Source: Prolixibacteraceae bacterium
GTDB taxonomy: Bacteria > Bacteroidota > Bacteroidia > Bacteroidales > Prolixibacteraceae
Assembly: GCA_003457135.1 (NCBI GenBank)
Contig: DMSQ01000084.1
Location: 1-27,451, forward strand
Length of the DNA stretch: 27,451 bases
Direction of reading: 5' to 3'
In this document: positions 14,267 to 23,692 of the stretch, piece after piece
How positions within the stretch are numbered: position 1 is the first letter of the stretch
Layout: each line of letters opens with the position of its first letter
The notes under the pieces: generated by a model
What the model saw: the letters and a program-made list of their open reading frames with translations, nothing else
Told to the model about the DNA's origin: nothing
The model's database searches: none
Made by a program: the position numbers and the translations under genes

Positions 14267-14743
14267 TTATAAAACAATTATTTCGGTAATAACTCCGCTT
14301 ACCACATGTACCCTTTTCCATGTTGAACCGTCGAGCCAGAAATAATAACCGTCGCCGCATGGGGTTGATCCGTTGGCATCTAAATACACCGACATATTGA
14401 CGGCCATCGAATAGGCGTATCCGTTGAAGCCGGTAACTGTGCCTCCGTATGTACCCCAATCTGACCACGCCTGTTGAGCCAGCGCCAGCGTGGAATAAAA
14501 ATAATATGAGCCGCCCGGAGGAATGCAACTGATATAATCTTTAAATGGAAATGCCACCAACGATTGAGTGCTGGTGTAATTTCTGAAATTTAATAATCTA
14601 TCCTTGCTGCCTTTGTATGTTGCATCCCAATTGCTTTCTGATAATGCAGCAGCAGCCGTAAATGCAGCCGAAAGTGATGCGCCGCCAACAACGGCAACTA
14701 CGTCCGAAAGCTTAAATGTGTTTGTATTGGGTACGCTAGGCAT
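14267..14743 (-). CDS. Phage tail-tip associated protein
   Basis: A 158-aa protein. The N-terminal FKLSDVVAVVGGASLSAAFTAA and the later aromatic, Gly/Tyr-rich stretch (YYFYSTLALAQQAWSDW, GDGYYFWLDGSTWK) resemble small accessory tail or adhesin-type proteins of Bacteroidota phages. It has two cysteines in the mature part and no signal peptide. Its ATG overlaps the tail-fibre stop by 8 bases, so it is coupled to that gene. It could be a head-binding or receptor-contact subunit for the fibre. Confidence 0.6.
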   Translation of the reverse strand: MPSVPNTNTFKLSDVVAVVGGASLSAAFTAAAALSESNWDATYKGSKDRLLNFRNYTSTQSLVAFPFKDYISCIPPGGSYYFYSTLALAQQAWSDWGTYGGTVTGFNGYAYSMAVNMSVYLDANGSTPCGDGYYFWLDGSTWKRVHVVSGVITEIIVL

Positions 14744-15929
14744 TGATCTGTGATTTAAGTTTTTCGACTTCAGCTTCGAGATAAGCTACTTTCGCAATCA
14801 GCAAATCGGTATAACTGACGGTTTTCATTTTTCCGGCTTCTGAAAATACAAGGTCAGGATTAATCAATTCCAACTCCTGAGCTGCAACACCATAACGCAA
14901 ACGGGTAAGATCATTCTTCATTCGGTACTCAATCAGATTGACTTTTTTCACCCAGCTCAAATCCTGAATAGGCTTAATGTCCGTTTTAAGCCGAACATCA
15001 GATCCGGAAAGTATAAAATCGAGCGCGGTAACATTTCCTGAGAAACTTGCGGAAGTGCCGTTGATTTGACCTGTAAATGTGCAGCCTGAAAGGTTTGCCT
15101 TTAGTTCCAACGCTGTAAAAGCGCCACCGCTTGAAACAGGCTTTGAGCCACCGGAAGTTGGTGCTTCGTAGTTTAAATGGTTTTTTAGCGTGAAACTTGA
15201 CCAATAAAAATCATTATTATTCAAGTATCCGGCAGTAGCACCGTCAACAATCACCTTACCTGAATTAGAATAAGCCGCATTCCAGTTTGCGGAGGCATCG
15301 GTTAAAATAGAATATGAACCGGAAGACACGCCACGAAGCATTATGCCCTGACTTGCAAAGTCACCATCTTGTACTACATCAGCATGAGAAGTCTGAGCAG
15401 TTAAATATCCGGCATTGGCATGATTTCCCCACCCGTAAGCGGTGTTCCAATTTGCCGAATTATCGGTTATTGAAGTACCCCAGGCCGAACCTGTTGACAG
15501 TGCAATACCTGCGCCCGGATAAACCATTGAGCCGCCGGTTGCAGCAATAGTGACGTGACTGCCCGTTTTGGTAATGTTTATTCCTGATCCGGGTATGAAA
15601 TCAATGAATCCGTTCATGTTCTCACCACCGCCGCCATTGATCAGGATCGAATTTGCATAGCCTTGATTCCCGTGGTTACCCCATCCATAAGCTGTATTCC
15701 AGTTTGCCGAATTATTTGTGACCGAAGTTCCCCAGGCCGATCCGGTTGACAGCGGAATGCCTGAACCAGGGTAAACCATACTCCCGGTGTTGTCGCCCAC
15801 AATCAGGTTTCCGTTTGCATCAAACTTCAGGATTTTATTCTCGGCCCATCCGGTACGGTCAATGCCTTTTAATTTCCAAATCGAATTCGGGATCAATAGG
15901 TTTCCCCAAAGCATACTTGCATGTCTCAT
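14736..15929 (-). CDS. Tail fibre with C-terminal S74 intramolecular chaperone domain
   Basis: A 397-aa protein. The C-terminus has SDVRLKTDIKPIQDLSWVKKV (310-330), then YGVAAQELELI and a coiled coil (SYTDLLIAKVAYLEAEVEKLKSQINA). This is the S74 intramolecular chaperone that helps fibre trimers fold and is then cut off, with Ser310 and Lys315 as the expected dyad. The shaft contains a near-identical 42-residue repeat at 50-91 and 134-175 (SMVYPG.GI.LSTGSAWGT). Its ATG overlaps the preceding gene's TGA as ATGA. It is the likely receptor-binding protein. Confidence 0.88.
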   Translation of the reverse strand: MRHASMLWGNLLIPNSIWKLKGIDRTGWAENKILKFDANGNLIVGDNTGSMVYPGSGIPLSTGSAWGTSVTNNSANWNTAYGWGNHGNQGYANSILINGGGGENMNGFIDFIPGSGINITKTGSHVTIAATGGSMVYPGAGIALSTGSAWGTSITDNSANWNTAYGWGNHANAGYLTAQTSHADVVQDGDFASQGIMLRGVSSGSYSILTDASANWNAAYSNSGKVIVDGATAGYLNNNDFYWSSFTLKNHLNYEAPTSGGSKPVSSGGAFTALELKANLSGCTFTGQINGTSASFSGNVTALDFILSGSDVRLKTDIKPIQDLSWVKKVNLIEYRMKNDLTRLRYGVAAQELELINPDLVFSEAGKMKTVSYTDLLIAKVAYLEAEVEKLKSQINA

Positions 15930-18271
15930 ACGATTTCCTCCCCTGATGTTATTGTACCCAATTTATAAGTCAAATATCCTTCTTCGCTTTTTACTTCCCT
16001 GTGGTTTATGTCAGCCAAAACCGTAGCTGTTGTACTCGATTCGGTCAAATCAACCTTAACGTACAGGAAATAGGCGTCTTTAGTGGCAAGTATAATCGTA
16101 GTTTCCGCGACCGTCCATGTCCGGGTCGGGTTATACCCTGCCGCAATTTCACCCCTCGGTTTGGTGGCATTCCGCCAGTTGGTAATCGAGATCGTTCCGG
16201 CGCTCATCCTGATCTTATCTTCATTGCCGTCAACATTTTCCTCAAGCATAGCATCCTTTATATAGAACTGTGGAACACCGGTATCATAGGCCAGCATCCT
16301 TGGATCAATTGATTCTGATCTAACAAGCTGATCCGAATTTAACTTTTCGTCAACCGGGTTAATGATCTTGTTCGAAAGCTCGGCGGTTGTTTGCTCCGAT
16401 CCGCGCTGGGTGTTCACATCATCCATTTTGATTGCGCTGATCACTTTATTTATCTTTTCAACCTTATTCAACAGCTTCTGCCGGTTATTGAGCGTTACCA
16501 CGTCGGCAGCCGTCAGGTTATAAATACCGGTCATCAGGTCGCGCTGTATGTCAATCAGCCGTTTGGTTGATGTTCCAAAATTGGCGTCCGGATCTGAAAT
16601 AGTTACCGAGTCGCCTGGCAATATACTGCCCGGATCGTAACCCGGTTTGGTCGGGATCTTAAACGTTACTTTGGGCGTCCAATATTCGTTTTGGTAAGCC
16701 AGGGCAGCAACCCTTAATTCTTCCTCTGCCGTGGCTATTTCGCCCGTATAAGGGTTCACGTCAATCAGGATATATTCGTCGCCGGTAGCCGGATAAAGGT
16801 CGGCATTGGGGTAGTAAACGCCCGACTGTTTGAGCGGTGTAAGCGTGAATGTAAAAGTCGCGTGATCGTAATCAAAAACCTCGAACTCAAACCCGGCCAG
16901 ATCGCCCGTGTTAAAGCGCATTTTCGCCGTTGTACCGTTTATCAGGTAAATGGTATTGCCCGACCCGTCTTTTGCCTTCAAATCGAAGGGCATAGATGAA
17001 TCAGTCAACTTATAAGTTGCCTTTTCAGGATAGTTGACCGGATCAGGCGAGGGTGTATAAGCGTAAGAGCTTACCGTTCCCGTGCGGTGAGGAAAAATAT
17101 CATCAAACAGTTTATATACTTCGTGAACCTCGCCGTAAAAATCGTGGACCATGGGCATAGTTGCCAGCTCTAACCGGTTACGGCCTCCGCCTTTATAATC
17201 AACCGGGATGTTTCGCGCCGCTCCGTATGCGTAAAGGTGGGTGCACATCAGCTCGCGCTGGGTTGATGTGCGAAAAATGCTGTATAACTGGTTTTCTTTG
17301 CCGTAGGCGAAGGTCAACCCGCTGGCTGAGCCTGTCGCAGTCTGAACGTTGATCTGAACCTTTCCGGCTGCAATCCTATAGCCCCACTCTAATTCGTAAG
17401 CTGCCGCAGTACTTTGCAGCACGTCCAGGCACTTTTGGCCTGAAAACTGGTGATTGATGTAAATCGTATCTTCAACCGTCCCCTTGACAAAAACACCAGG
17501 GAAACGGCGTTCGGCATTTACGATGATCCGATCAACAATCTGGCTCAAATTGGCATACCAGGGCGTTTCGCCAACTCCCAAAACGAAAAAAATAACATCG
17601 CGCAGCCTGAAAAATTCGTGTTCGAACTGGCATTTATAAATCCGCTTATTAGTCGAGTATTTGTCAATTTCGGGAAATTCGAAGGCTATGTATTTAGCCC
17701 CGTTGTATAGAATATAGTCTCCACGGCCTAAAACATCGGCCCCGTTTAACTCTATGTCAAAGGTGATTGTGTCGGAGCCCTGAAGGGCCTGTGAAAGCCT
17801 CACGTTGGTGCAGCCATAAACGCCATGAGCCACACCGTCGCTCCGGTAAATGGTAATGAGTTTGGCAAGCGAATCACCGGCAACGGTTAAGCGAAGGGTA
17901 AACATGCCAATCTGAAGCGAACTGACGTACCGCGTTTTTCGCACCAACTGTACGGCTTGCTGAACCGTGACATCAATTTCGTTACCAAATACAGTGGTAA
18001 GGGTCCGCTCGCCGGGAGCAACCAAAGCGGCATAAAAAGCAGCCACCTTGCTTTTGAAATCTGCGTAACCGGAGGCCTTAATCCAGCAGTTTAAGGAGAT
18101 TTCCCGCTCCTGGTATTTCACGTCAGCGGCATATTGCCAATAGTCGCGCCCATCCTGATCGGGCCAGTCAGTCGAAACGTCAACAATCCGGGGCATGTCT
18201 AATACTCCGGAAGATTTAACCACGCCAACGCCATAAGTCTTAAAGTCAATATTGTCAAGTTTCCATCCCAT
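15926..18271 (-). CDS. Large tail protein, Dit/Tal-like baseplate hub
   Basis: A 781-aa protein. The first about 180 residues (WKLDNIDFKTYGVGVVKSSG, YQEREISLNCWIKASGYADFKSKVAAFYAAL) resemble the distal-tail (Dit) domain of siphophages. The next about 400 residues look like the gp27/Tal-type tail-associated hub that precedes the fibre gene. The C-terminal part (about 620-781) is a beta-rich region after a short helical linker (LNNRQKLLNKVEKINKVISAIK). A fusion of Dit and Tal parts in one chain would be unusual; I infer it from segment order only. It lies between a small tail protein and the fibre. Confidence 0.7.
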   Translation of the reverse strand: MGWKLDNIDFKTYGVGVVKSSGVLDMPRIVDVSTDWPDQDGRDYWQYAADVKYQEREISLNCWIKASGYADFKSKVAAFYAALVAPGERTLTTVFGNEIDVTVQQAVQLVRKTRYVSSLQIGMFTLRLTVAGDSLAKLITIYRSDGVAHGVYGCTNVRLSQALQGSDTITFDIELNGADVLGRGDYILYNGAKYIAFEFPEIDKYSTNKRIYKCQFEHEFFRLRDVIFFVLGVGETPWYANLSQIVDRIIVNAERRFPGVFVKGTVEDTIYINHQFSGQKCLDVLQSTAAAYELEWGYRIAAGKVQINVQTATGSASGLTFAYGKENQLYSIFRTSTQRELMCTHLYAYGAARNIPVDYKGGGRNRLELATMPMVHDFYGEVHEVYKLFDDIFPHRTGTVSSYAYTPSPDPVNYPEKATYKLTDSSMPFDLKAKDGSGNTIYLINGTTAKMRFNTGDLAGFEFEVFDYDHATFTFTLTPLKQSGVYYPNADLYPATGDEYILIDVNPYTGEIATAEEELRVAALAYQNEYWTPKVTFKIPTKPGYDPGSILPGDSVTISDPDANFGTSTKRLIDIQRDLMTGIYNLTAADVVTLNNRQKLLNKVEKINKVISAIKMDDVNTQRGSEQTTAELSNKIINPVDEKLNSDQLVRSESIDPRMLAYDTGVPQFYIKDAMLEENVDGNEDKIRMSAGTISITNWRNATKPRGEIAAGYNPTRTWTVAETTIILATKDAYFLYVKVDLTESSTTATVLADINHREVKSEEGYLTYKLGTITSGEEIV

Positions 18272-18286
18272 ACAGCCCCCTCCAAA

Positions 18287-18428
18287 CTAAAGCCCCACCC
18301 CAGCCCTCCCCACAGGGGGAGGGAGCCGGAACCGCTTCGATTATTTGTACTCTGTTATTAGTCATATCATATTGTCATTTCTTCGTTCTTAGCTTTCCCC
18401 CTGCGGGGGAACGGGAAGGGGGCTTTAG
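18287..18428. repeat. Hairpin-ended inserted element, copy A (MITE-like)
   Basis: About 142 bp bounded by inverted CTAAAGCCCC / GGGGCTTTAG. Each end also folds on itself (CCCTCCCC with GGGGAGGG; CCCCC with GGGGG). The core contains GTCATATCAT and TTTCTTCGTTCTTA, shared with copy B. It lies in the junction between two tail genes, and its right end supplies the TAA stop of the 119-aa gene. Confidence 0.65.
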
Positions 18429-18784
18429 CAAATCGTTACCGGTAAATTGATTGTAATAATCTTACCATTGATGAAAGGCATCTGCAATTCGTAGCCCTGT
18501 GCAAATACCCCGGTAAAGCTTTCGTTATGCCCGAGCAGTACGATATCATGTTTTAAACTCAATTTCAACAACGTTTCAAAAGCCTCTAATTTGGCCAACA
18601 GATCGGTCGTATCTGCCACCATGCCGAGTAGTTTGATAGTGGCAGTCCTGGGCTGAAACACGATGTCTTTCGCCTCGTTGCCGGGTTGGGCAAGTATCTT
18701 TTTCCGTGCCGGAAGGTTAAAGTAATCGTCCAGGTTCGAAACCTTCATCCCGAAGGTTGATATGTTTGTTCCGTCAATGGTCAT
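18425..18784 (-). CDS. Small phage tail protein
   Basis: A 119-aa protein. MTIDGTNISTFGMKVSNLDDYFNLPARKK at the start and RTATIKLLGMVADTTDLLAKLEAFETLL in the middle match small tail proteins found between the tape measure and the Dit/Tal gene in Bacteroidota siphoviruses. No enzyme motif. It is flanked on both sides by related inserted elements: one ends inside its stop codon, the other begins at its ATG. Confidence 0.7.
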   Translation of the reverse strand: MTIDGTNISTFGMKVSNLDDYFNLPARKKILAQPGNEAKDIVFQPRTATIKLLGMVADTTDLLAKLEAFETLLKLSLKHDIVLLGHNESFTGVFAQGYELQMPFINGKIITINLPVTIC

Positions 18785-18917
18785 AGCAGCCCCCCTGCCC
18801 CCCGGAGGGGGGTTCTTTTGCGATCCGTTATTTTATCATTATTCCTTGTCATATCATTGCCTAATTTCTTCGTTCTTAAGCCCTCCCTTTCGGGGAGGGT
18901 TTGGGTGGGGCTTCTTT
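18785..18917. repeat. Hairpin-ended inserted element, copy B
   Basis: About 133 bp between the 119-aa gene's ATG and the tape-measure stop. The left end GCAGCCCCCC and right end GGGTGGGGCTTC are imperfect inverted repeats. Inner hairpins are CCCCCC with GGGGGG and CCCTCCC with GGGAGGG. The core CGATCCGTTATTT is shared with copy C, and TTTCTTCGTTCTTA with copy A. Confidence 0.65.
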
Positions 18918-21697
18918 TACAGTTTTTCCTTCAGTGTCCGGTTCATTTCGCCTATACCTTCCTCTATGGCTTTTAACCGAGGTAAATACCTCGAATTTTC
19001 AGCAACTTCTTTCATATAAAGCAGGTTTTTGCTTGCATCATCCTGCCCGGAAGCCATAGTCTTTAGGATGTCTTTAATATCAACCCTTACAGCCATTAGC
19101 TGCCCGACCATGGCCGAAACCGAATCCTCGGTGGCTGATGCTGATACTCCTTTTGCGGCAGAGCTTGCTGAAGCCGCGCTATTTGGCAAATCTAAAGCAC
19201 CCGTAAGGTTATTCCACAATGGGTCAGTCTGATCGGCTATTGCCTTGGTACGCCTGTCTATCTCTTGCTTTTCTGCCTCGGTTAATTTTTTGTCAGCTAA
19301 TGCCTCTTTAATATAAATCGTTAAATCGTCTATTTGAGGACCTAAAATTTCAGCTTTAAAGATGTCCATGACAGCGTTCAAAAGAGCCTCGTTCATGTAA
19401 TCGGCAAAATCATCAACGCTGGTTTTGCCATCCTTAAACCCTTGGGCGATAACATCAGCAATTGTATTCTGAGTAAACCCACCCACCAAAAAATCGGTTA
19501 AAGCCTGATCCGCATCGTCAATTTCATTCTGAACGTCTTTAACCGCCTGTGTCAATTCCCTGACCTTATGAACACGGTCCCAATAAACCGGGCCCACATC
19601 AAATATTTTATTGTCCAGCTTTTTTTGCGCGGCTACAAGTGCCGCTTCCGTTGCCGATTTCTTTTCTTGTAATATTTTAATTTCATCTCTGCGTTTATCT
19701 GCCTCCCCGCCGGTTCGCCCCGCCTGGTCAATCAATCTTTGCTGATCTCTTAAAGCCTGGTTGATTGCTTCGATTTGTTCCGCATATTTGGCGGCTGCCG
19801 TCTGCGGAAACATGGATATGATCATCGATACGGCTTGAGCCGCCATTGCGATAGGGTCGCCCGTGGCAATAGCTCCGAGTGCGTCACCAATAACTTTCCC
19901 CTCGGCCTCGCTTAACGCCCCTTGTTTCATTAACTCTGCGGTAATTTGTTGAGCTCCGTTAAAAACAGAATTCCAAATACGTTCTTTCCGGGTTGCCGCA
20001 TCTTCATCTAACTTTTCCTGATCCTTTGCCGCATCCTTGTTTTTGTCTTTAACGAACTTATTTAGCTCTGAGGTCTCCAGCTTTCTGTTTTTCCAGATGG
20101 CATTTCCTTTTTTATCAATCTCAACCAGTTCCTGCATGGCGCCGTCAAAAAACCGGGTTTGCCCAACCTTGGCAATTGGTTTTATTCCGATAGATGTTAT
20201 TTGCTGGTTAGCTTGCGCTGCCGCTTCAGTTTCGGGATCGCGGGCTTTTAACAGGGCAGCGTTAATAATGTCGTGGCGTAGTTTAAGCTCTTTCTCGAGC
20301 AGGGTAAGTTTAGCGGCCAAATCATCCAGCTCCTTGCCATTTGCCTTGTTCATGGCCTCTTTGGTTGCCTTTATCTGGTTCTCAATCTCGGCAGCTTCGC
20401 GGGCTTTTTTGTTGGCTTCAGCTTCACCTTCTTTTATCTCTTTTTTAATTCCGTTAACAGTTGTAAAAACCCTCTTAAGTCCTGAAAGAGCTGAGTCATC
20501 GGCTTGGCCTACCTTTTTGTAAGCTTCAATAACATTGATTAGCATTTCTTCCTTCAGCTTGCCTTTCCCAATTAAAGCATCGGCGTACAATTTTACCTCC
20601 GGCGATGTTTCCTTAAAAGCCATAGCCGTGGGATCAACTGATCTTTGAATTGCCGCATCGGTAATCCCTAAGTTTTTAAATATAGCTCGTGTTTTATTGT
20701 ATTCCTCGGCCTCAGCTTTAGTCGTTGCAGAAACCTGTTTTAAAGTTTTCAGGAGCTGGTTTTGCTCGTAAGTTTCCCGTTTGGTTGCGTCAAAATTGTC
20801 AGTATCTATCTTCGAGCGTTCCTCTGCTATTGCCACTGCGGCAGTCAGCTCTTTTTCGGCAATAGCGATTCTACGTTTTGATAAAAATTCTTCGTTCTCA
20901 ATTCTTTTTTGACCTTGAGCCAACCTGATGTCTTTGGGTAAATCCGTATTACGTAGGTCAATTTCAAGCTGCGTATTCTCTTTCAACATGTCAGCTTCAA
21001 TCATTGACAACCCCCAAATTGCTTCTTTAACCTCGTCCATGGCTTCCGCATAAGCATGGCCCGCCCTTATTGCCTTTTCCATATTGGCGAAGAAATCAGT
21101 CCAGTCACCCGTAGCCAGCGTTTTGTAAAAATAAGACAAGCCCTCTTCAGCACCGGCTACCGCAAAATCAAACCGGTCCATCCCATCTTTGGTGGAATTA
21201 ATAATCTCCTTGCCAATTTTCATTGCAGCCGCCACCGATGCCAATCCAATTGCCCACTTTCCAAGCGAGCCAATTAATGACGTTTGTGATTTTTCCTCCG
21301 CAACATTCGCCACAGTTGATGCTCCTTTGGCCCGTGTAAGTTCTTTCTGCATATTAAGCAACGCGCCCTGTTCTGCTATCAGGTCTTTTTTTGCCAGGCC
21401 TAACGCCGAGGTAGCGTCAATCTTATTCCTTCCGGTTGAGTTGCTGGCCGTGTTCTGAAGCTCTTTAATCGATTGCTGAAGGTCTTTAATTACCTGCTTC
21501 TGCACCGCGATTGAGGCCTTCATATCCTTGGCCGACTGGTTGGCAAAATCGCCCATCGAGGCCGTCATTTTGGCGGCCTCTTTCTGTACGGTATCGGTCA
21601 CGCCGCTAATCTCGTCTTTCATCTTTTTGGCCTGTGCCTCAAAGTTGACGTTCTTCAGTACAAATTCAATATCTACGGGTCCAACGGTGTTACTCAT
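18917..21697 (-). CDS. Tail tape-measure protein
   Basis: A 926-aa protein, among the longest in the prophage and located between the tail assembly chaperones and the tail tip, as expected. It is mostly long charged helices and coiled coil. A hydrophobic segment at about 145-162 (LGKWAIGLASVAAAMKIG) and another in GDALGAIATGDPIAMAAQAVSMIISMF fit membrane-interacting parts of tape-measure proteins, which set tail length and take part in DNA delivery. I see no lysozyme or peptidase domain. At 926 residues a tail on the order of 130 nm would be expected from the usual about 0.15 nm per residue; this is a rough estimate. Inserted elements B and C flank the gene exactly. Confidence 0.88.
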   Translation of the reverse strand: MSNTVGPVDIEFVLKNVNFEAQAKKMKDEISGVTDTVQKEAAKMTASMGDFANQSAKDMKASIAVQKQVIKDLQQSIKELQNTASNSTGRNKIDATSALGLAKKDLIAEQGALLNMQKELTRAKGASTVANVAEEKSQTSLIGSLGKWAIGLASVAAAMKIGKEIINSTKDGMDRFDFAVAGAEEGLSYFYKTLATGDWTDFFANMEKAIRAGHAYAEAMDEVKEAIWGLSMIEADMLKENTQLEIDLRNTDLPKDIRLAQGQKRIENEEFLSKRRIAIAEKELTAAVAIAEERSKIDTDNFDATKRETYEQNQLLKTLKQVSATTKAEAEEYNKTRAIFKNLGITDAAIQRSVDPTAMAFKETSPEVKLYADALIGKGKLKEEMLINVIEAYKKVGQADDSALSGLKRVFTTVNGIKKEIKEGEAEANKKAREAAEIENQIKATKEAMNKANGKELDDLAAKLTLLEKELKLRHDIINAALLKARDPETEAAAQANQQITSIGIKPIAKVGQTRFFDGAMQELVEIDKKGNAIWKNRKLETSELNKFVKDKNKDAAKDQEKLDEDAATRKERIWNSVFNGAQQITAELMKQGALSEAEGKVIGDALGAIATGDPIAMAAQAVSMIISMFPQTAAAKYAEQIEAINQALRDQQRLIDQAGRTGGEADKRRDEIKILQEKKSATEAALVAAQKKLDNKIFDVGPVYWDRVHKVRELTQAVKDVQNEIDDADQALTDFLVGGFTQNTIADVIAQGFKDGKTSVDDFADYMNEALLNAVMDIFKAEILGPQIDDLTIYIKEALADKKLTEAEKQEIDRRTKAIADQTDPLWNNLTGALDLPNSAASASSAAKGVSASATEDSVSAMVGQLMAVRVDIKDILKTMASGQDDASKNLLYMKEVAENSRYLPRLKAIEEGIGEMNRTLKEKL

Positions 21698-21850
21698 AAA
21701 AAGCCTCCCCCCTGCCTGCGGCAGGCAGGCAACCCCTCCACGGGGAGGGGCTTTTTAGCGATCCGTTATTTATTGGCATATCTCTTTTCACTTTCATTAT
21801 CTCGTTTCTTTCTCCCTCTCCTTCGGAGAGGGCCGGGGTGAGGCTTTTTA
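21697..21850. repeat. Hairpin-ended inserted element, copy C
   Basis: About 154 bp with 16-bp inverted ends, TAAAAAGCCTCCCCCC and TAAAAAGCCTCACCCC (one mismatch). Inner hairpins are CCCCTCC/GGAGGGG and CCCTCTCC/GGAGAGGG, and a CCTGC...GCAGG palindrome is also present. The core AGCGATCCGTTATTTA is shared with copy B. It begins at the base next to the tape-measure start codon. Confidence 0.7.
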
Positions 21851-21865
21851 TAATTTATTTAAAAA

Positions 21866-23536
21866 TCAAAAAAATGAGCGCATAGTCGCGTAGTAGCTGT
21901 CTCCAACCTGTTGTGATCCAGCAGTTGCCAGATGAACCGCATTATTATGAACCTCTTCCGTATCAGAAATTCTTGCTGAAACAGCCTGTGTAACTCTAAC
22001 ATATCCATAATATCTGTCAACACTTAAACCGGCTATTCCAACAAACACGTTTGCATTATAAGCTCCCGCGTCGAAACTTGATATAATCAACTCCCGAAGC
22101 CTCCAAATATTCATTTGATATTCACTCTTATACCCCGTCGTGCCATAATTCTCCGCCCAACCTCCCTTACTATTGCCGTCAGACGTAGGCAATTGCACTA
22201 TGATCTTAGTTGTGGCATTGTCGGCCAGGAAGGCTGTAATTATGTCTTTTGCATATTGAATTACCTGAAGTCTATCGGCCTCCGTTTTAATCACTCCAAA
22301 CGATTCGTTTACTCCAAGCTGGAATGTTACGATATCGAATTTATCCGCACCCATACCCAAACCTGTTCGGTATGCAGCAATATTTAATCCAGAGGAATAG
22401 AATGGCGACGATGCTCCTGCAAAAGTTGCGTAAGTCCAACCAGACCGTCCTTCGTGTTTTGCCGGATCTGTCCCGGCAGTTCCAAAAAATAATGGGATAT
22501 TTGATCCCAGTGATGCAAATAGAGCCTGTATAGTTGGAGATATTGGCCCATTGTTCATGAGCGAATCACCGACGCACAGTACTCTTTTAACTGCTGATGG
22601 TGCGGCATTTGCTAAAACAATCAATGAAACTGTCTTTGTGGCAACAACAGTATGATTGCTATCATACACCTTTATCAATAAGGACTTTGTTCCTACATCG
22701 CCAGCAATTGCTGTGTAGCGAAATGCCCTTTCGGTTGACTTTCCTACTGTAGAAATATATTCAACAGAATACTCCTTTGGAGAAGTTTTTCCACAATCTG
22801 TTCCAAGAATTATTGCGTCTGAATACAAATTCAACTCAACTCCAACAACAGCATGAATAGTTGCAGGAATGGTAATTCTCGGTGTAAGAACATTCTGTTT
22901 GGTAGCAAGAGCTACTCCTAATGCTTCAGCGGATATTCCACCCGCCTTTTCAAGTATCATAGGGGCAGACTGGTAACCGTTTGACGCGCCAACGGCTGAA
23001 ACAGCCCACGCTGTTGTATAATTGTTATTTGTTGTATAGAGAAACGCCGATCTCTCCTGAGATGTTCCGTTAAGTGTCGTCCACCGAGCTAATGACACGG
23101 TTGATGCCGTTTGCAGAAAATATACAAACAAATACTCATTCGTATTCAAATTCAACTCATTAGTTAATGTAACCGAATGGAAGCCGGTTGCATTCACATT
23201 AAAATTACCAGCCGTGACCGGAATTTCTTCTATTAGCGTATTTGCGGAAAATTGTTGAGAACCAGACCCAAGTGAAGTTGACTTATAAACCCTCAATATT
23301 CCGGCGGTTGTGCTAGTTCCCCACATCCGAACCCTAATATACTTTATTCTGCAATCCGTCACTATTTTCTGAATGCAGGCAAGCCCATATACACTACCAC
23401 TTGAAGAATAGGTAGCATTGCCAACATATTCGGCACCCCCAAGCGGATGTTTATATACAATTGAATCGTCGCCTAATTTTGCTTTAAAGGCTACTACTGT
23501 TGCGGCGCTCATGGCCGATGGTTTTATTCCGCCCAT
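21866..23536 (-). CDS. Tail-associated SGNH/GDSL hydrolase
   Basis: A 556-aa protein. An N-terminal beta-sandwich-like region (about 1-310) may bind sugars or the virion. The C-terminal hydrolase has GDSL (323-326, nucleophile Ser325), an HEGRSGWTYA block (361-370), LGVN with Asn410, and NNAVH with His535. The usual catalytic Asp three residues before the His is Asn532 here. SGNH enzymes act as esterases or deacetylases, so removal of acetyl groups from host surface polysaccharide is a likely role. A GGAGG stands 9-13 bases before its ATG, rare in this window. It lies next to the tape-measure gene. Confidence 0.82.
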   Translation of the reverse strand: MGGIKPSAMSAATVVAFKAKLGDDSIVYKHPLGGAEYVGNATYSSSGSVYGLACIQKIVTDCRIKYIRVRMWGTSTTAGILRVYKSTSLGSGSQQFSANTLIEEIPVTAGNFNVNATGFHSVTLTNELNLNTNEYLFVYFLQTASTVSLARWTTLNGTSQERSAFLYTTNNNYTTAWAVSAVGASNGYQSAPMILEKAGGISAEALGVALATKQNVLTPRITIPATIHAVVGVELNLYSDAIILGTDCGKTSPKEYSVEYISTVGKSTERAFRYTAIAGDVGTKSLLIKVYDSNHTVVATKTVSLIVLANAAPSAVKRVLCVGDSLMNNGPISPTIQALFASLGSNIPLFFGTAGTDPAKHEGRSGWTYATFAGASSPFYSSGLNIAAYRTGLGMGADKFDIVTFQLGVNESFGVIKTEADRLQVIQYAKDIITAFLADNATTKIIVQLPTSDGNSKGGWAENYGTTGYKSEYQMNIWRLRELIISSFDAGAYNANVFVGIAGLSVDRYYGYVRVTQAVSARISDTEEVHNNAVHLATAGSQQVGDSYYATMRSFF

Positions 23537-23539
23537 AAT

Positions 23540-23692
23540 TTAATCCTCCGATATTAAAATGTTACTACTATCTTCTTCAATCAAATAATTACTAGTATCT
23601 TCTTCTAAAAGAGCATTTGCAGGAATTGAGCTTGAATTTGCGCCAAGCTGAATCCCCGAGCTCTTGCCGATTGACTTTCCTATTGATTTCAT
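23540..23692 (-). CDS. Small phage protein (50 aa) with duplicated EEDxSN motif
   Basis: ATG at 23690-23692 begins MKSIGKSIGKSSGIQLG; the protein ends ALLEEDTSNYLIEEDSSNIL and ISED. The ATG overlaps the TAA of the upstream gene by one base (TAATG) and its stop lies 3 bases before the hydrolase ATG, so it is packed into the tail operon. The pattern K-S-I-G repeat plus two LxEED(T/S)SN units occurs in short tail-operon proteins of Bacteroidota phages. No function is known. Confidence 0.65.
   Translation of the reverse strand: MKSIGKSIGKSSGIQLGANSSSIPANALLEEDTSNYLIEEDSSNILISED

Noticed and set aside
14736..15929. Possible diversity-generating retroelement target in the tail fibre, as in some Mu-like Bacteroides phages
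   Set aside because: No reverse transcriptase, template repeat or adenine-rich variable C-terminus is seen; the C-terminus is an S74 chaperone.
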